A stretch of 64,000 nucleotides of DNA from Qipengyuania algicida (GTDB taxonomy: Bacteria; Pseudomonadota; Alphaproteobacteria; Sphingomonadales; Sphingomonadaceae), in the NCBI RefSeq assembly GCF_009828025.1, contig NZ_WTYA01000005.1, forward strand, positions 124,001-188,000. The letters run 5' to 3'. Of this stretch, positions 8,811 through 20,288 are shown one piece after another. The notes under the pieces are model-generated. The model searched no databases. It was given only the letters and a program-made list of their open reading frames with translations, and was not told the DNA's origin. How positions within the stretch are numbered: position 1 is the stretch's first letter; each line of letters starts with the position of its first letter. The position numbers were made by a program, and so were the translations under genes.

Positions 8811-9482
8811 ATGCCAATATTAACTTTCCTTAATACCCGTAAGGGCAAGATGATCGCAGTCGGTACCGCCGCGGCGATTGCTTTGGGGACAGCGGGTGTG
8901 TTGTGGGAAAGCGCGCCCACGAAGAACGACGGCAGCGGACAGTCGCTGGGGCGCTTCGATACGCTTACCAAACTGGGCTCTGAAGCGATCGATGCGCTCG
9001 AGGCGCGCTCTCCCGGTCCCCGGATCGGGGGCATCGCGCTGAAGGGCAAAGGCAAGGGCAAGCGCGCCCGCGCGTTGCCGCGTGAGCGGTTGGCCAAGGC
9101 CAAGCCGAAGCCCGCACCGACCGAAAAGGCGCTCGGCAAGATCTTCTATCCGTCCGAGTTCGCACTTAACTCTGTCCCTGCGGCACTCCCAGGATTGCCC
9201 AGCCTGGATTTCGCTCCGCCAGTTATCGGTGGGGGGACGGGTAGTCCGTTTGTGCCGGGGACCCCTGGCGGAGGCGGCTTTGTCTTTATTCCGCCGGGCG
9301 GCGGTGGCGGCTCACCCCCTCCGACTGGCGGAGGGGGTGGCGGCAATCCTCCACCACCGCCTCCACCACCGCCTCCACCATCGGCAGTGCCCGAACCGGC
9401 GACATGGCTGCTCATGATCATTGGATTCGGCGTGATCGGCGGGGCGTTGCGCAGAAAGAAGGCTGCTCTTCTTGCGGTATGA
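8811..9482 (+). CDS. PEP-CTERM protein with Gly/Pro-rich stalk
   Basis: A 223-residue exported protein. Near the N-terminus is one hydrophobic segment (MIAVGTAAAIALGTAGVLW), then a basic region rich in KGKGKGKRARA, a glycine-rich stretch, and a run of eleven prolines. It ends with the sorting tag VPEPATWLLMIIGFGVIGG plus a basic tail LRRKK, the sphingomonad form of the PEP-CTERM signal that exosortase (XrtA/EpsH type) recognises. It is presumably cleaved at the tag and retained at, or exported through, the cell surface. Its stop overlaps the TTG start of the L,D-transpeptidase gene, pointing to coupled expression. No enzymatic domain is visible. Confidence 0.85.
   Translation: MPILTFLNTRKGKMIAVGTAAAIALGTAGVLWESAPTKNDGSGQSLGRFDTLTKLGSEAIDALEARSPGPRIGGIALKGKGKGKRARALPRERLAKAKPKPAPTEKALGKIFYPSEFALNSVPAALPGLPSLDFAPPVIGGGTGSPFVPGTPGGGGFVFIPPGGGGGSPPPTGGGGGGNPPPPPPPPPPPSAVPEPATWLLMIIGFGVIGGALRRKKAALLAV
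9348..9380 (+). repeat. 12-bp tandem repeat encoding polyproline
   Basis: The unit CCTCCACCACCG is present twice in full and once as nine bases, encoding eleven consecutive prolines just before the PEP-CTERM tag. The exact repetition suggests length changes by slippage in steps of four prolines, which would alter stalk length but not frame. Confidence 0.7.
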
Positions 9483-10152
9483 TGCCATCGTGCGTGCGTG
9501 GATGGGATTTGCGGTTGTTCTGATTGCAATTGCTGCTCTCGTCGGTGCGACCATCTGGGTCCTTGCACCCGCCGAAGCCGCACGTACCGAACCAGTTGCA
9601 CTGCCAAAGAGCGTCACGAGCGCGCCATCGCTGCCGCATCTCGCGCACGACAGCGGGGATCGCCTCTACCTGACTCCAGAAGCGAGCCGTTTGGCCGCGA
9701 AGGACGGATTGCTACCTGCCGGTATCAAATCGATCATCGATACCACGGGTCAGCTCAAATACGGCCAGTATAAGTGGGATACGGTTGGTGTCCCGCCGGG
9801 CAAGCTCAAGATCAGGGTCGATCTCGATCGCCAGCTGATCTCGGTGTTCATCGGCCCGCACGAAGTGGGCACGGCGATCATCGTCTATGGCGCGAATGGC
9901 AAGGAATCGCCACGCGGACATCTGCCGATTCTCGGCAAGACCAAGGATTATCACTCGATCACCTATGATGCACCCATGCCCTATTCGCTGTGGCTTCGCA
10001 GCGACGGCGTGGCGATTCATGGGAGCGAGGTGACGCCGGGTCATGCCACCAACGGCTGCATTGGCGTGCCGACCGAATTCGCCAAGCGCCTCTTCGAACT
10101 GGCTCACAAGGGCGACATCGTCGATATCGTTGGCGACGCCAAAGCAGGCTGA
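9472..10152 (+). CDS. L,D-transpeptidase (YkuD family)
   Basis: A 226-residue periplasmic enzyme expected to form 3-3 cross-links in peptidoglycan or attach proteins to it. An N-terminal hydrophobic anchor (MGFAVVLIAIAALVGATIWV) precedes the catalytic domain (IRVDLDRQLISVF ... KESPRGHLPILGK), which ends with AIHGSEVTPGHATNGCIGVP; its Cys is the nucleophile of the H-x-GC pattern. The first codon is probably TTG 9472, with AGAAGG about nine bases upstream; GTG 9490 and ATG 9502 are alternatives. The gene overlaps the PEP-CTERM gene by 11 bases. Confidence 0.88.
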   Translation: MRYDAIVRAWMGFAVVLIAIAALVGATIWVLAPAEAARTEPVALPKSVTSAPSLPHLAHDSGDRLYLTPEASRLAAKDGLLPAGIKSIIDTTGQLKYGQYKWDTVGVPPGKLKIRVDLDRQLISVFIGPHEVGTAIIVYGANGKESPRGHLPILGKTKDYHSITYDAPMPYSLWLRSDGVAIHGSEVTPGHATNGCIGVPTEFAKRLFELAHKGDIVDIVGDAKAG

Positions 10153-10155
10153 TCG

Positions 10156-10170
10156 ATTGCCGCCGGCAAT
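10156..10170 (+). terminator. Short hairpin after the L,D-transpeptidase gene
   Basis: ATTGCCGCCGGCAAT forms a six-base stem with a three-base loop, four bases after the L,D-transpeptidase stop, followed only by TTTAAG. It is a weak terminator candidate. Confidence 0.3.
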
Positions 10171-10252
10171 TTAAGCCTAGCATTAACCTTTTGCATTTAC
10201 GCCGTCTTTGCGCCGCGGCGTGCAAGCTCCCGTGGTCAAGCGGAGTTTGCCT

Positions 10253-11014
10253 ATGTCACCTCTTGCCCGCAACCTCACACGCGTCCTTGCGCTCGTCAGC
10301 GCGTCCCCGCTGCTGCTCAGCGCGCAGGGTATGCATGTCGGTTTCGATGATCGATTGCTTGCAGGACACAACCGTGCCCGGCTGGCAATGGGTATGGCAC
10401 CGATGCAATGGGACAACCGCCTTGCCCGCGATGCGCAGGTCTGGGCGAACAAGCTCGCCAGCACGGGTCAGTTCTATCATTCGCCGGACGTACCGGGAAA
10501 ACCGCTGGAAGGCGAAAACCTCTGGGCCGGAACTACAGGCGCGTTTACGCCGGAAGACATGGTTGGACTGTGGCTGAAGGAGAAGCGCTTTTTCCGTCAT
10601 GGTAGTTTCCCCAACAATAGCACTACCGGCAATATACTGGACGTCGCACACTACACGCAGGTCATCTGGCACGACACGCGAAAGGTCGGCTGTGCGCTGG
10701 CGCATGGCGATGGCGAGGATGTACTGGTCTGCCGCTACAGCACTTACGGCAATGTGGTGGGTGACAATCCGCTCAAGCCCAATCCAGCTTTGCAGCGCCT
10801 CGACTTTGCTCCTTCATTGCAGGTTGCGGCTGGGAATGACGATGACTTGGGCTCGATCAGCTTTACGCCTGCCGTAATAGAGCCGTTCAGGATTGCCCTG
10901 CCCGAAACACAGCTCAAGCTGGATGAAAGTGACTACACGCCGCTGTTCGCGACCCAGCCGGTCCAAGTGGGCAAGGTCACAATCTCGCCCTTCGATCTAC
11001 CGCAGATCGATTGA
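10253..11014 (+). CDS. CAP-domain (SCP/PR1-like) secreted protein
   Basis: A 253-residue protein with a short leader (LTRVLALVSASPLLLSAQG), then a CAP domain from about residue 25 to 170. Family motifs are AGHNRARLAMGMAPMQW, EGENLWAG, and HYTQVIWHDTRKVGCA followed by VCRYSTYGN; conserved His and Glu residues of the CAP cleft are present. The C-terminal 80 residues are not assigned. ATG 10253 is chosen because CGGAG lies eight bases upstream. Bacterial CAP proteins are extracellular or periplasmic; their molecular role is largely unknown. It follows the L,D-transpeptidase gene in the same direction. Confidence 0.85.
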   Translation: MSPLARNLTRVLALVSASPLLLSAQGMHVGFDDRLLAGHNRARLAMGMAPMQWDNRLARDAQVWANKLASTGQFYHSPDVPGKPLEGENLWAGTTGAFTPEDMVGLWLKEKRFFRHGSFPNNSTTGNILDVAHYTQVIWHDTRKVGCALAHGDGEDVLVCRYSTYGNVVGDNPLKPNPALQRLDFAPSLQVAAGNDDDLGSISFTPAVIEPFRIALPETQLKLDESDYTPLFATQPVQVGKVTISPFDLPQID

Positions 11015-11207
11015 TCCGGAAGGGTCGCCACCTGTTGGCTTTTTGATGTTCCTTAGTCTGGCTGTCGCCAGCGTCGCCCGCGCGTCACATGATCGAAAGC
11101 GGCGGGTCTGATAACCCTGCAACGGGATTCAGCAATCACCTTATGAGTGCGCCGCAACTCCTGTGGACTGGCGGCATAATCTGTTGCCGCAATGAGCAAC
11201 CACGGTG

Positions 11208-11732
11208 TTAGCCTATAAGACAGGCGCCTGCCGTCACTACGACCCAGGCGGCGCAGGCAAGTCCTAGAATGGTCCACGCTCGGGTCGCCAGAGGCAGTTT
11301 TTCGGTCGCCAGCGCACCGCTCGCAAGGTCGGATGCTTCCGAAATCCAATATTGCCTCAATCGCTCGAGTTGTATGAGGGGCTCGGGCTTTGCTGGGGCT
11401 GCCGTGGGAGTAGGATCCGAACGCAGCAAAGCGGCGCTGAGAACGGATTGCGACAGCGGCGTCTTGAACCGACAGCCGAACAGTCCTTCGTCCGCCCATA
11501 CGATCTCGGCAGCGTAGGTTTCGCCGTCGGGCAGTGCGATCTCGAATTTCTCGCCAACCGTCATCGCGCTGTCGGCAGAAACCAGCATTCCGGTCTTCGA
11601 CAGGTTATGCACGAGCGCACCCTGGCGGGCATCCTCTCTGGTGAGTTGCGTTTCCAGCCTGAGGACCCGGCGATCGGCATCCCGTTGATTGGATGCCGGG
11701 GCAAATGTTGCCGTTAGAGCGTGCATGAGCAT
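11208..11732 (-). CDS. PilZ-domain protein with C-terminal membrane anchor
   Basis: A 174-residue protein. Residues about 20-105 look like a PilZ domain: basic start DADRRVLRLETQ, the (D/N)xSxxG motif in VHNLSKTGMLVS, and GCRFKTPLS at the end. PilZ domains often bind cyclic di-GMP, but the usual RxxxR arginine pair is only partly visible (DRRVLR), so binding is uncertain. The last 25 residues (AWTILGLACAAWVVVTAGACLIG) form one transmembrane helix, placing the domain at the cytosolic face of the membrane. It is encoded alone. Confidence 0.75.
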   Translation of the reverse strand: MLMHALTATFAPASNQRDADRRVLRLETQLTREDARQGALVHNLSKTGMLVSADSAMTVGEKFEIALPDGETYAAEIVWADEGLFGCRFKTPLSQSVLSAALLRSDPTPTAAPAKPEPLIQLERLRQYWISEASDLASGALATEKLPLATRAWTILGLACAAWVVVTAGACLIG

Positions 11733-11836
11733 GAAGCCATTTATCGCGGATAGCGGATAACTGTGCAGTAAAACGAAGGGGTTAAAATAGTATGATTTTC
11801 GCTTTTTTGGCGGTGCTTGTGGCCATGAATCAACAA

Positions 11837-11860
11837 GGGGGCAGGCTATCGCCTACCCCC
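11837..11860 (-). terminator. Rho-independent-type terminator of the atp operon
   Basis: GGGGGCAGGC-TATC-GCCTACCCCC is a ten-base stem with one mismatch and a four-base loop, about 30 bases downstream of the atpC stop. On the minus strand it is followed by CTTGTTGATT, a moderately T-rich tail, consistent with ending the atp transcript. Confidence 0.7.
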
Positions 11861-11888
11861 AAATCAACTGGTGTATGCTAAGGTAATC

Positions 11889-12146
11889 TCAGTCGGTGAC
11901 ATGTTCGGCGAGGACAGTCAGTCCTTCCGCGGAAACTTCCGCAAATCCTCCCCGTACGACGATTTCCTCTGCCTGAGCTCCTTCGGTCTTGAACACCCTC
12001 ACGGCGCCATCGCGAATGGTCGACATCAGCGGGGCGTGGCCGCCCAACACACCGAACTCGCCCTCGGTACCGGGGACGACTACCATGTAGACCTCCTCGG
12101 AGCGAACCAGCTTTTCCGGTGTGACGAGTTCGAAGTGCAGGGGCAT
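11889..12146 (-). CDS. atpC: ATP synthase F1 epsilon subunit (short form)
   Basis: Part of the central stalk of the F1F0 ATP synthase. The 85 residues cover the N-terminal beta-sandwich only: [33 protein letters not shown] and VVRGGFAEV. The C-terminal helical hairpin that makes most bacterial epsilon subunits 130-140 residues long, and which inhibits ATP hydrolysis, is missing. The frame ends cleanly with no remnant downstream. AGGA lies eight bases before the start. Last gene of the operon. Confidence 0.93.
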   Translation of the reverse strand: MPLHFELVTPEKLVRSEEVYMVVVPGTEGEFGVLGGHAPLMSTIRDGAVRVFKTEGAQAEEIVVRGGFAEVSAEGLTVLAEHVTD

Positions 12147-12162
12147 GTCGTTTTCCTAAGCC

Positions 12163-13644
<1,482 letters not shown>

Positions 13645-13653
13645 TTATTGGGC

Positions 13654-14019
13654 TTAGTTCTTGCCCTTGGGGTGTGCGGCGCAAATCTTGTCGGCATCGA
13701 CGAGGACGTATTCGCCGTCCTTCTGATCGACCGTTGCGGTGTTGCGGAGGTACTTGTCTTTCCCGAGGCCGAACTGGCAGATAAAGCTGGTCGCGCCCAT
13801 GCCATTCGCCTTGCACGTTGCAATCACCACCTTGTCGGCGTCTGGACATGCCTTGGCGAGCACCTTGCTGAAGGTTTCCTGATCGGGCGGTGGAAGGCGA
13901 TTGATCGTCGCGGTCGGCGTTGGCACCGCAGTCTGCGTCGGCTGAGGTGTCGGCTGCGAACCGCAAGCGGCCAAAGCAAATGCCGGAGCCAGTGCGAGGA
14001 GAAGGGTAGTTCTGTTCAC
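13654..14019 (-). CDS. Small lipoprotein inside the atp operon
   Basis: A 121-residue predicted lipoprotein. The leader MNRTTLLLALAPAFALAAC contains the lipobox ALAAC with Cys at residue 19, followed by a proline/threonine-rich linker (SQPTPQPTQTAVPTPTAT) and a domain with two further cysteines (KACPDADKVVIATCKANG), then FICQFGLGKDKYLRNT. I do not recognise the family. It lies 46 bases after atpG and 33 bases before atpD on the same strand, so it must be transcribed with the ATP synthase genes. The usual order atpHAGDC has no such gene. Confidence 0.75.
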   Translation of the reverse strand: MNRTTLLLALAPAFALAACGSQPTPQPTQTAVPTPTATINRLPPPDQETFSKVLAKACPDADKVVIATCKANGMGATSFICQFGLGKDKYLRNTATVDQKDGEYVLVDADKICAAHPKGKN

Positions 14020-14065
14020 GTAAGGAGTTCCTGGTTGGCGTACCCTGATGGGACGGCAAGATTTG

Positions 14066-14953
14066 TTACAGGGCTTCGGCGCCGGCGATGATTTCGATGA
14101 GTTCGGTCGTGATCGCGGCCTGACGGCTACGGTTATACTGAATGGTCAGCTTGTTGATCAGATCCCCGGCGTTGCGCGTAGCGTTGTCCATCGCGGTCAT
14201 CGAGGCACCCTGTTCGCTGGCGGCGAGTTCGAGCAGCGCGCCGAACAATTGCGTGCGGACATAACGTGGCAGCAGTTCGGCGAGGATCGCTTCCTCGTCC
14301 GGTTCGTATTCGACCACCGCTCCGGCTTGCGCGGTCGCCGATGCGGTTGCGGTCTCTTCGGGACGCGGGACCGGGATCAACTGCTGGACGGTGGGATCCT
14401 GCGACAACGCCGACTTGAACTGCGGGTAAACCAGATGCGCGACATCGAACTTGCCCTGATCGAACATGGCAATCAATTCGCTGGCAATCGTTTCTGCTTC
14501 CTCGAAGCCCGGATCACGCACATTCGAAGTATCGAAATGCTTGTTGATCCGGTCGGCGAAATCGCGCTTGATCGGCGCGCGGCCCTTGCGCCCCACGAGG
14601 TAGAATTCGACCGTCTTGCCTTGCGCGATCAGCTCACGCGCCTTGGCCTTGGCGGCCTTGACGATATTGGCGTTGAGACCGCCGCACAGGCCCTTGTCGG
14701 TGTTCACCACCACCAGCATGTGCCGCTGGTTCGAGCCTGTGCCGCGCAGCAACAGCGGACCGCTCTCGCCACGCACCTTGCCCGCCAGCGAACCCATCAC
14801 CTTGGCCAACCGCTCCGCATAAGGGCGCGCGGCCTCGGCAGCGGCCTGCGCCCGGCGCAGCTTCGCTGCGGCGACCATCTGCTTCGCCTTGGTGATCTTT
14901 TGGGTCGACTTGACCGACTTGATCCGGTTCTTGAGTTCCTTGAGCGAGGCCAT
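14066..14953 (-). CDS. atpG: ATP synthase F1 gamma subunit
   Basis: Rotor subunit of F1 (295 residues). The N-terminal helix [20 protein letters not shown] and the C-terminal helix ([20 protein letters not shown] ... [12 protein letters not shown]) form the coiled coil inside the alpha3beta3 ring; the middle part has [12 protein letters not shown]. Normal length. Twelve bases separate it from atpA upstream. Confidence 0.96.
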   Translation of the reverse strand: MASLKELKNRIKSVKSTQKITKAKQMVAAAKLRRAQAAAEAARPYAERLAKVMGSLAGKVRGESGPLLLRGTGSNQRHMLVVVNTDKGLCGGLNANIVKAAKAKARELIAQGKTVEFYLVGRKGRAPIKRDFADRINKHFDTSNVRDPGFEEAETIASELIAMFDQGKFDVAHLVYPQFKSALSQDPTVQQLIPVPRPEETATASATAQAGAVVEYEPDEEAILAELLPRYVRTQLFGALLELAASEQGASMTAMDNATRNAGDLINKLTIQYNRSRQAAITTELIEIIAGAEAL

Positions 14954-14965
14954 GCGCCAGCTCCC

Positions 14966-17078
<2,113 letters not shown>

Positions 17079-17270
17079 GCCTTCACCCTCTTGCGTTCGG
17101 AAATTAGCGATTTTGACCTTATCCGATGTGGGCACGACTATGGTTCCCCGACTAAGGCTGGCGCGCGACTAGCATTGGGAGTTACGCGATGCAACCCGGC
17201 GCGTGATGGCATTTCCCCTGACCGGGCAATTGGAGTAGGTCGGACTGTATAACATATAAGGAGAGAGTTG

Positions 17271-18098
17271 ATGGCGCTTGAGCCGCTTGCCGCCGAATGC
17301 GGAGTGGAGATTCACGGGGTGCAGATCGCACGGGCCGATGATGCGCAGATGGAAGAGATTCGCAACGCCGTTTACGAGCATGGTGTTGCGGTGTTTCGCG
17401 ATCAGGAGCTGACACCCGAGCAGCACATCGCCTTCGCTAAAGCATGGGGCGGGATCGACCTCAACGCATATTTCCCGCTCGAAGCCGCCTATCCCGAGAT
17501 CGCGCTGGTCCGCAAACGCGCCGATCAGCAGACCAATATCGGCGGGGCGTGGCACACTGACCATTCTTATGACCAGGTTCCGGCGATGGGCTCGATCCTC
17601 GTTGCCCGCACTCTGCCGCCGTCGGGAGGGGACACGCTGTTTTCGCACATGGGTGCCGCTTACGATGCGTTGTCTGACGAGTTGAAGGCCGCAATCGAGA
17701 ACCTGTCCGCCTATCACACCGCCGACCATGTCTATAAGGAGGGCGGAATTTATTCGCAGACGGACATCGGGGGCGAATTGCGTGGGCAGGATGTGCGCAC
17801 CGGTGCGGTGCATCCGGTGGTGATTCGCCATCCGCGCACCGGACGCAAGCTGCTCTATGTGAATCCCTCCTTCACCATCCACTTCACCGGACAAACGCGC
17901 GAAGAGAGCCTGCCGCTGCTCCAGCAATTGTTCGCCGAGGCGATGAACCCGACGCATCAGTGCCGTGTGGTGTGGCAACACGGTTCGGTGGCGATCTGGG
18001 ACAACCGCACCACCTGGCATAATGCGATGAACGATTATCAGGGCCATGCGCGCGAGATGCACCGCATCACCCTGACCGGCGAACCGCTCGCCGCCTAG
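17271..18098 (+). CDS. TauD/TfdA-family 2-oxoglutarate/Fe(II) dioxygenase
   Basis: A 275-residue non-haem iron dioxygenase. The metal triad is visible as H-x-D in AWHTDHSYDQVP (about residue 90) and a distal His in TTWHNAMNDYQG; the 2-oxoglutarate-binding Arg lies in REMHRITLTG. The family decarboxylates 2-oxoglutarate while hydroxylating substrates such as taurine, alkyl sulfates or aryloxyacetates; which one applies here cannot be told from sequence. ATG 17271 is chosen for AAGGAG seven bases upstream. It is divergent from the atp operon, with no sulfonate transport genes beside it. Confidence 0.85.
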   Translation: MALEPLAAECGVEIHGVQIARADDAQMEEIRNAVYEHGVAVFRDQELTPEQHIAFAKAWGGIDLNAYFPLEAAYPEIALVRKRADQQTNIGGAWHTDHSYDQVPAMGSILVARTLPPSGGDTLFSHMGAAYDALSDELKAAIENLSAYHTADHVYKEGGIYSQTDIGGELRGQDVRTGAVHPVVIRHPRTGRKLLYVNPSFTIHFTGQTREESLPLLQQLFAEAMNPTHQCRVVWQHGSVAIWDNRTTWHNAMNDYQGHAREMHRITLTGEPLAA

Positions 18099-18110
18099 CC
18101 CGGACTTATA

Positions 18111-19718
18111 TTACGGCGTTGGCCCGGCCTTCGCAGGCTGGCCGTCCTCGCCCACGACGTCGCAGCTATATACCAGCCGCTCGTTGGGCTGCGAGGGCAG
18201 GGCGGAAAGCACGCCCGCTTGCTGATCGCCGAGCTTGGCGGCCGCCGCATTGCCCCCGCATTCGGGTGCGGAATACTTGCCGCGGGCCGCGCGCGCAGCC
18301 TGCATTGCCTCGTTCGATAGCGGATAGCGTTCGACCCGGAACTCGCGGCGGTCAGGATCGAAGCTGTTGACCGACACCTCCTGATCCTCGTTCGGCACCA
18401 GGACACGTTGCCAGCTGCCATTGGCAAAGCCGTATTGCGTGCGCCCGTTGACGCAGCCGGTCGCGTTCCAGGTGAAATCGAGATCGTCGGTGCGCGAAGT
18501 CGTCACCCGGCTACGCTGCTGGTCGATATGGCACAGGTAACGCCGTGTGCCCTTGTGACCGTCGAGCGAAACCTCGTCCTGCCCCGAACCCGTTTTCGCC
18601 TCGGGCGCCATCGCGGCGGTCACTCGCCGGTCGATCTCGTCGATGCCAGGGCGGGTGATTTGCAGGAACAGGACCAGCGCAACCGACACTCCGGCCCCCG
18701 CAAATGCGATCTTGTTTGGCTGCGGAAGTGGTGCGGGCTCTCCGTCCGCCGTCGTCCGGGGGCGCTTCTCGTAAGCCCACCAGCCAAGCCCGGCGGCGAT
18801 CAGCAGCAGCAGCACGCTCGCCAACATCCGGTCGTCGCGTTCGTCGCGCACCTTCATCTCGGCGACAAACTGCGCCCGGTCGCGCTTGGCACGCTCGGCC
18901 TCGTTTCGGCCCTCCAGCGCCACGCGAGCGTCGATCTGTTCCTGCTGTGCGCGTGCGCGTTCCTGCGCATTGAGGTCGGCCATCGAGCGACAGGGGCTGG
19001 AATTGATCCGCGCATCGATGCCGTTGTCGCGCAGAAACGGGATCAGTTCCTTGTCCGACACCGCGAAGAAGAATTCGGCATCCGAGCTGGAGGAATCGGC
19101 GCCGAAACTGTTGACGCCGAGCACGCGCCCGCAGGCATCGAGCAGCGGACCGCCCGAATTGCCGCGCCCGATCGGAGCGGTATGAAGCAGCGTGTCGAAC
19201 TGGCGACTGGGGCGTGTGCCGGACAGATAGCCATGGCTTTTTACCGGCGGTTGCGACTGGATGATGTCGGCGAGGCTCAACCCCTGCGCCCGGTCGACGT
19301 TCAGCGGATAGCCGACCGCAGTCACTTCGCCGGCATCGGGGGGCGGTCCACCGGCGATAGCCAGCGGCGGCAGGTGGATTGCGCTCGAAATGGAGATCAG
19401 CGCGAGGTCGTTGCGCGGCGAAAACGCGAGGATCTGGCCATAGACCGCGCGCCCGCCGTCCGAAGGGACAATGGCAATCTTGAGCGCATCGTCCTGAGCC
19501 GCGTCGCGCACCACATGGGCGTTGGTCACGATCGTGTCGGGCGTCACCGCAAAGCCGGTGCCGTGGCCGACCGGGGATACGCCGTCCTGATTGGTACTGA
19601 CGATCACCACCCGTACCACTCCGCGTGCGGCGGCATCGATGTCGGACGGATCGGCGCGCAGCAGCGAAGCCGAAAGCAGGGCAAAGGCGACGGCGAGCAG
19701 TCTGGCGATACGCAGCAT
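18111..19718 (-). CDS. Membrane-anchored trypsin-like (S1) serine protease
   Basis: A 535-residue protein. After a signal peptide (MLRIARLLAVAFALLSASLL) comes an S1/DegP-like protease domain: His in VTNAHVVRDAA, Asp in NDLALISI and Ser in GRGNSGGPLLD, so the triad is complete. No PDZ domain follows; instead there is a charged, probably coiled-coil stretch (about residues 245-300, NAQERARAQQEQIDAR), a transmembrane helix (MLASVLLLLIAAGLGWWAY), a second one (IAFAGAGVSVALVLFLQ) and a C-terminal domain of about 150 residues with a few cysteines. The start at 19718 has AAGG upstream; ATG 19742 is the alternative. Probably periplasmic. Confidence 0.82.
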   Translation of the reverse strand: MLRIARLLAVAFALLSASLLRADPSDIDAAARGVVRVVIVSTNQDGVSPVGHGTGFAVTPDTIVTNAHVVRDAAQDDALKIAIVPSDGGRAVYGQILAFSPRNDLALISISSAIHLPPLAIAGGPPPDAGEVTAVGYPLNVDRAQGLSLADIIQSQPPVKSHGYLSGTRPSRQFDTLLHTAPIGRGNSGGPLLDACGRVLGVNSFGADSSSSDAEFFFAVSDKELIPFLRDNGIDARINSSPCRSMADLNAQERARAQQEQIDARVALEGRNEAERAKRDRAQFVAEMKVRDERDDRMLASVLLLLIAAGLGWWAYEKRPRTTADGEPAPLPQPNKIAFAGAGVSVALVLFLQITRPGIDEIDRRVTAAMAPEAKTGSGQDEVSLDGHKGTRRYLCHIDQQRSRVTTSRTDDLDFTWNATGCVNGRTQYGFANGSWQRVLVPNEDQEVSVNSFDPDRREFRVERYPLSNEAMQAARAARGKYSAPECGGNAAAAKLGDQQAGVLSALPSQPNERLVYSCDVVGEDGQPAKAGPTP

Positions 19719-19814
19719 TGCCGCCGCCTTTAGCTTGCCCATGACATTGACCGCAAGCGCCGGGATGCGACCGGCGGTGGAGGGCGTAGAACAGGCAGCT
19801 GAAAGGAACCTGCC

Positions 19815-20288
19815 GTGACTTACCGAATAGAAGGACTCGACCCTCAAACCTTCGCCCCGCTGTTTGGCATGGATCAAGAGCAACGCGCGGCGAATCTCGC
19901 CGAGCTGGTGACAGCCACCAGCGATACGGGTTTTCCTTGCCGGGTCTCGCTGGAGGATGCGGCACAGGGGGAGGCGGTCATGCTGTTGCATCATGTCTCC
20001 AACGATGTCGCCAGGCCATTCCGTATGGCCCACGCAATCTATGTGAGGCAGGAAGCGAAACGCTCAGTTCCGTGGACCGACCGGGTACCACCGATGCTCG
20101 ACCGGCGATCCATTGGATTGCGCGCGTTCGACGGTGAGGGAATGATGCGCAAGGCGATGCTCGCGGCACCGGGCGAAGGAGATGGTGTAATCCGCGCATT
20201 GTTCGCCGACGATTCGATCGCTTATATCCATGCGCACAATGCCGCATACGGATGTTTCCTCGCCGCGGTGGAGCGGCACCATGATTGA
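19815..20288 (+). CDS. DUF1203 domain protein
   Basis: A 157-residue protein of the DUF1203 family (core GFPCRVSLEDAAQGEAVMLL, then ending in AYIHAHNAAYGCFLA). Function unknown; no signal peptide. The start is GTG 19815 with AAGGA seven bases upstream. The stop overlaps the ada start by eight bases, so the two are probably translated together. It is divergent from the S1 protease gene. Confidence 0.85.
   Translation: MTYRIEGLDPQTFAPLFGMDQEQRAANLAELVTATSDTGFPCRVSLEDAAQGEAVMLLHHVSNDVARPFRMAHAIYVRQEAKRSVPWTDRVPPMLDRRSIGLRAFDGEGMMRKAMLAAPGEGDGVIRALFADDSIAYIHAHNAAYGCFLAAVERHHD

Noticed and set aside
9340-9390. Tandem CCTCCACCACCG units considered as a CRISPR or minisatellite
   Set aside because: Units are contiguous, without spacers, and encode in-frame proline, so this is a protein repeat and not a CRISPR array.
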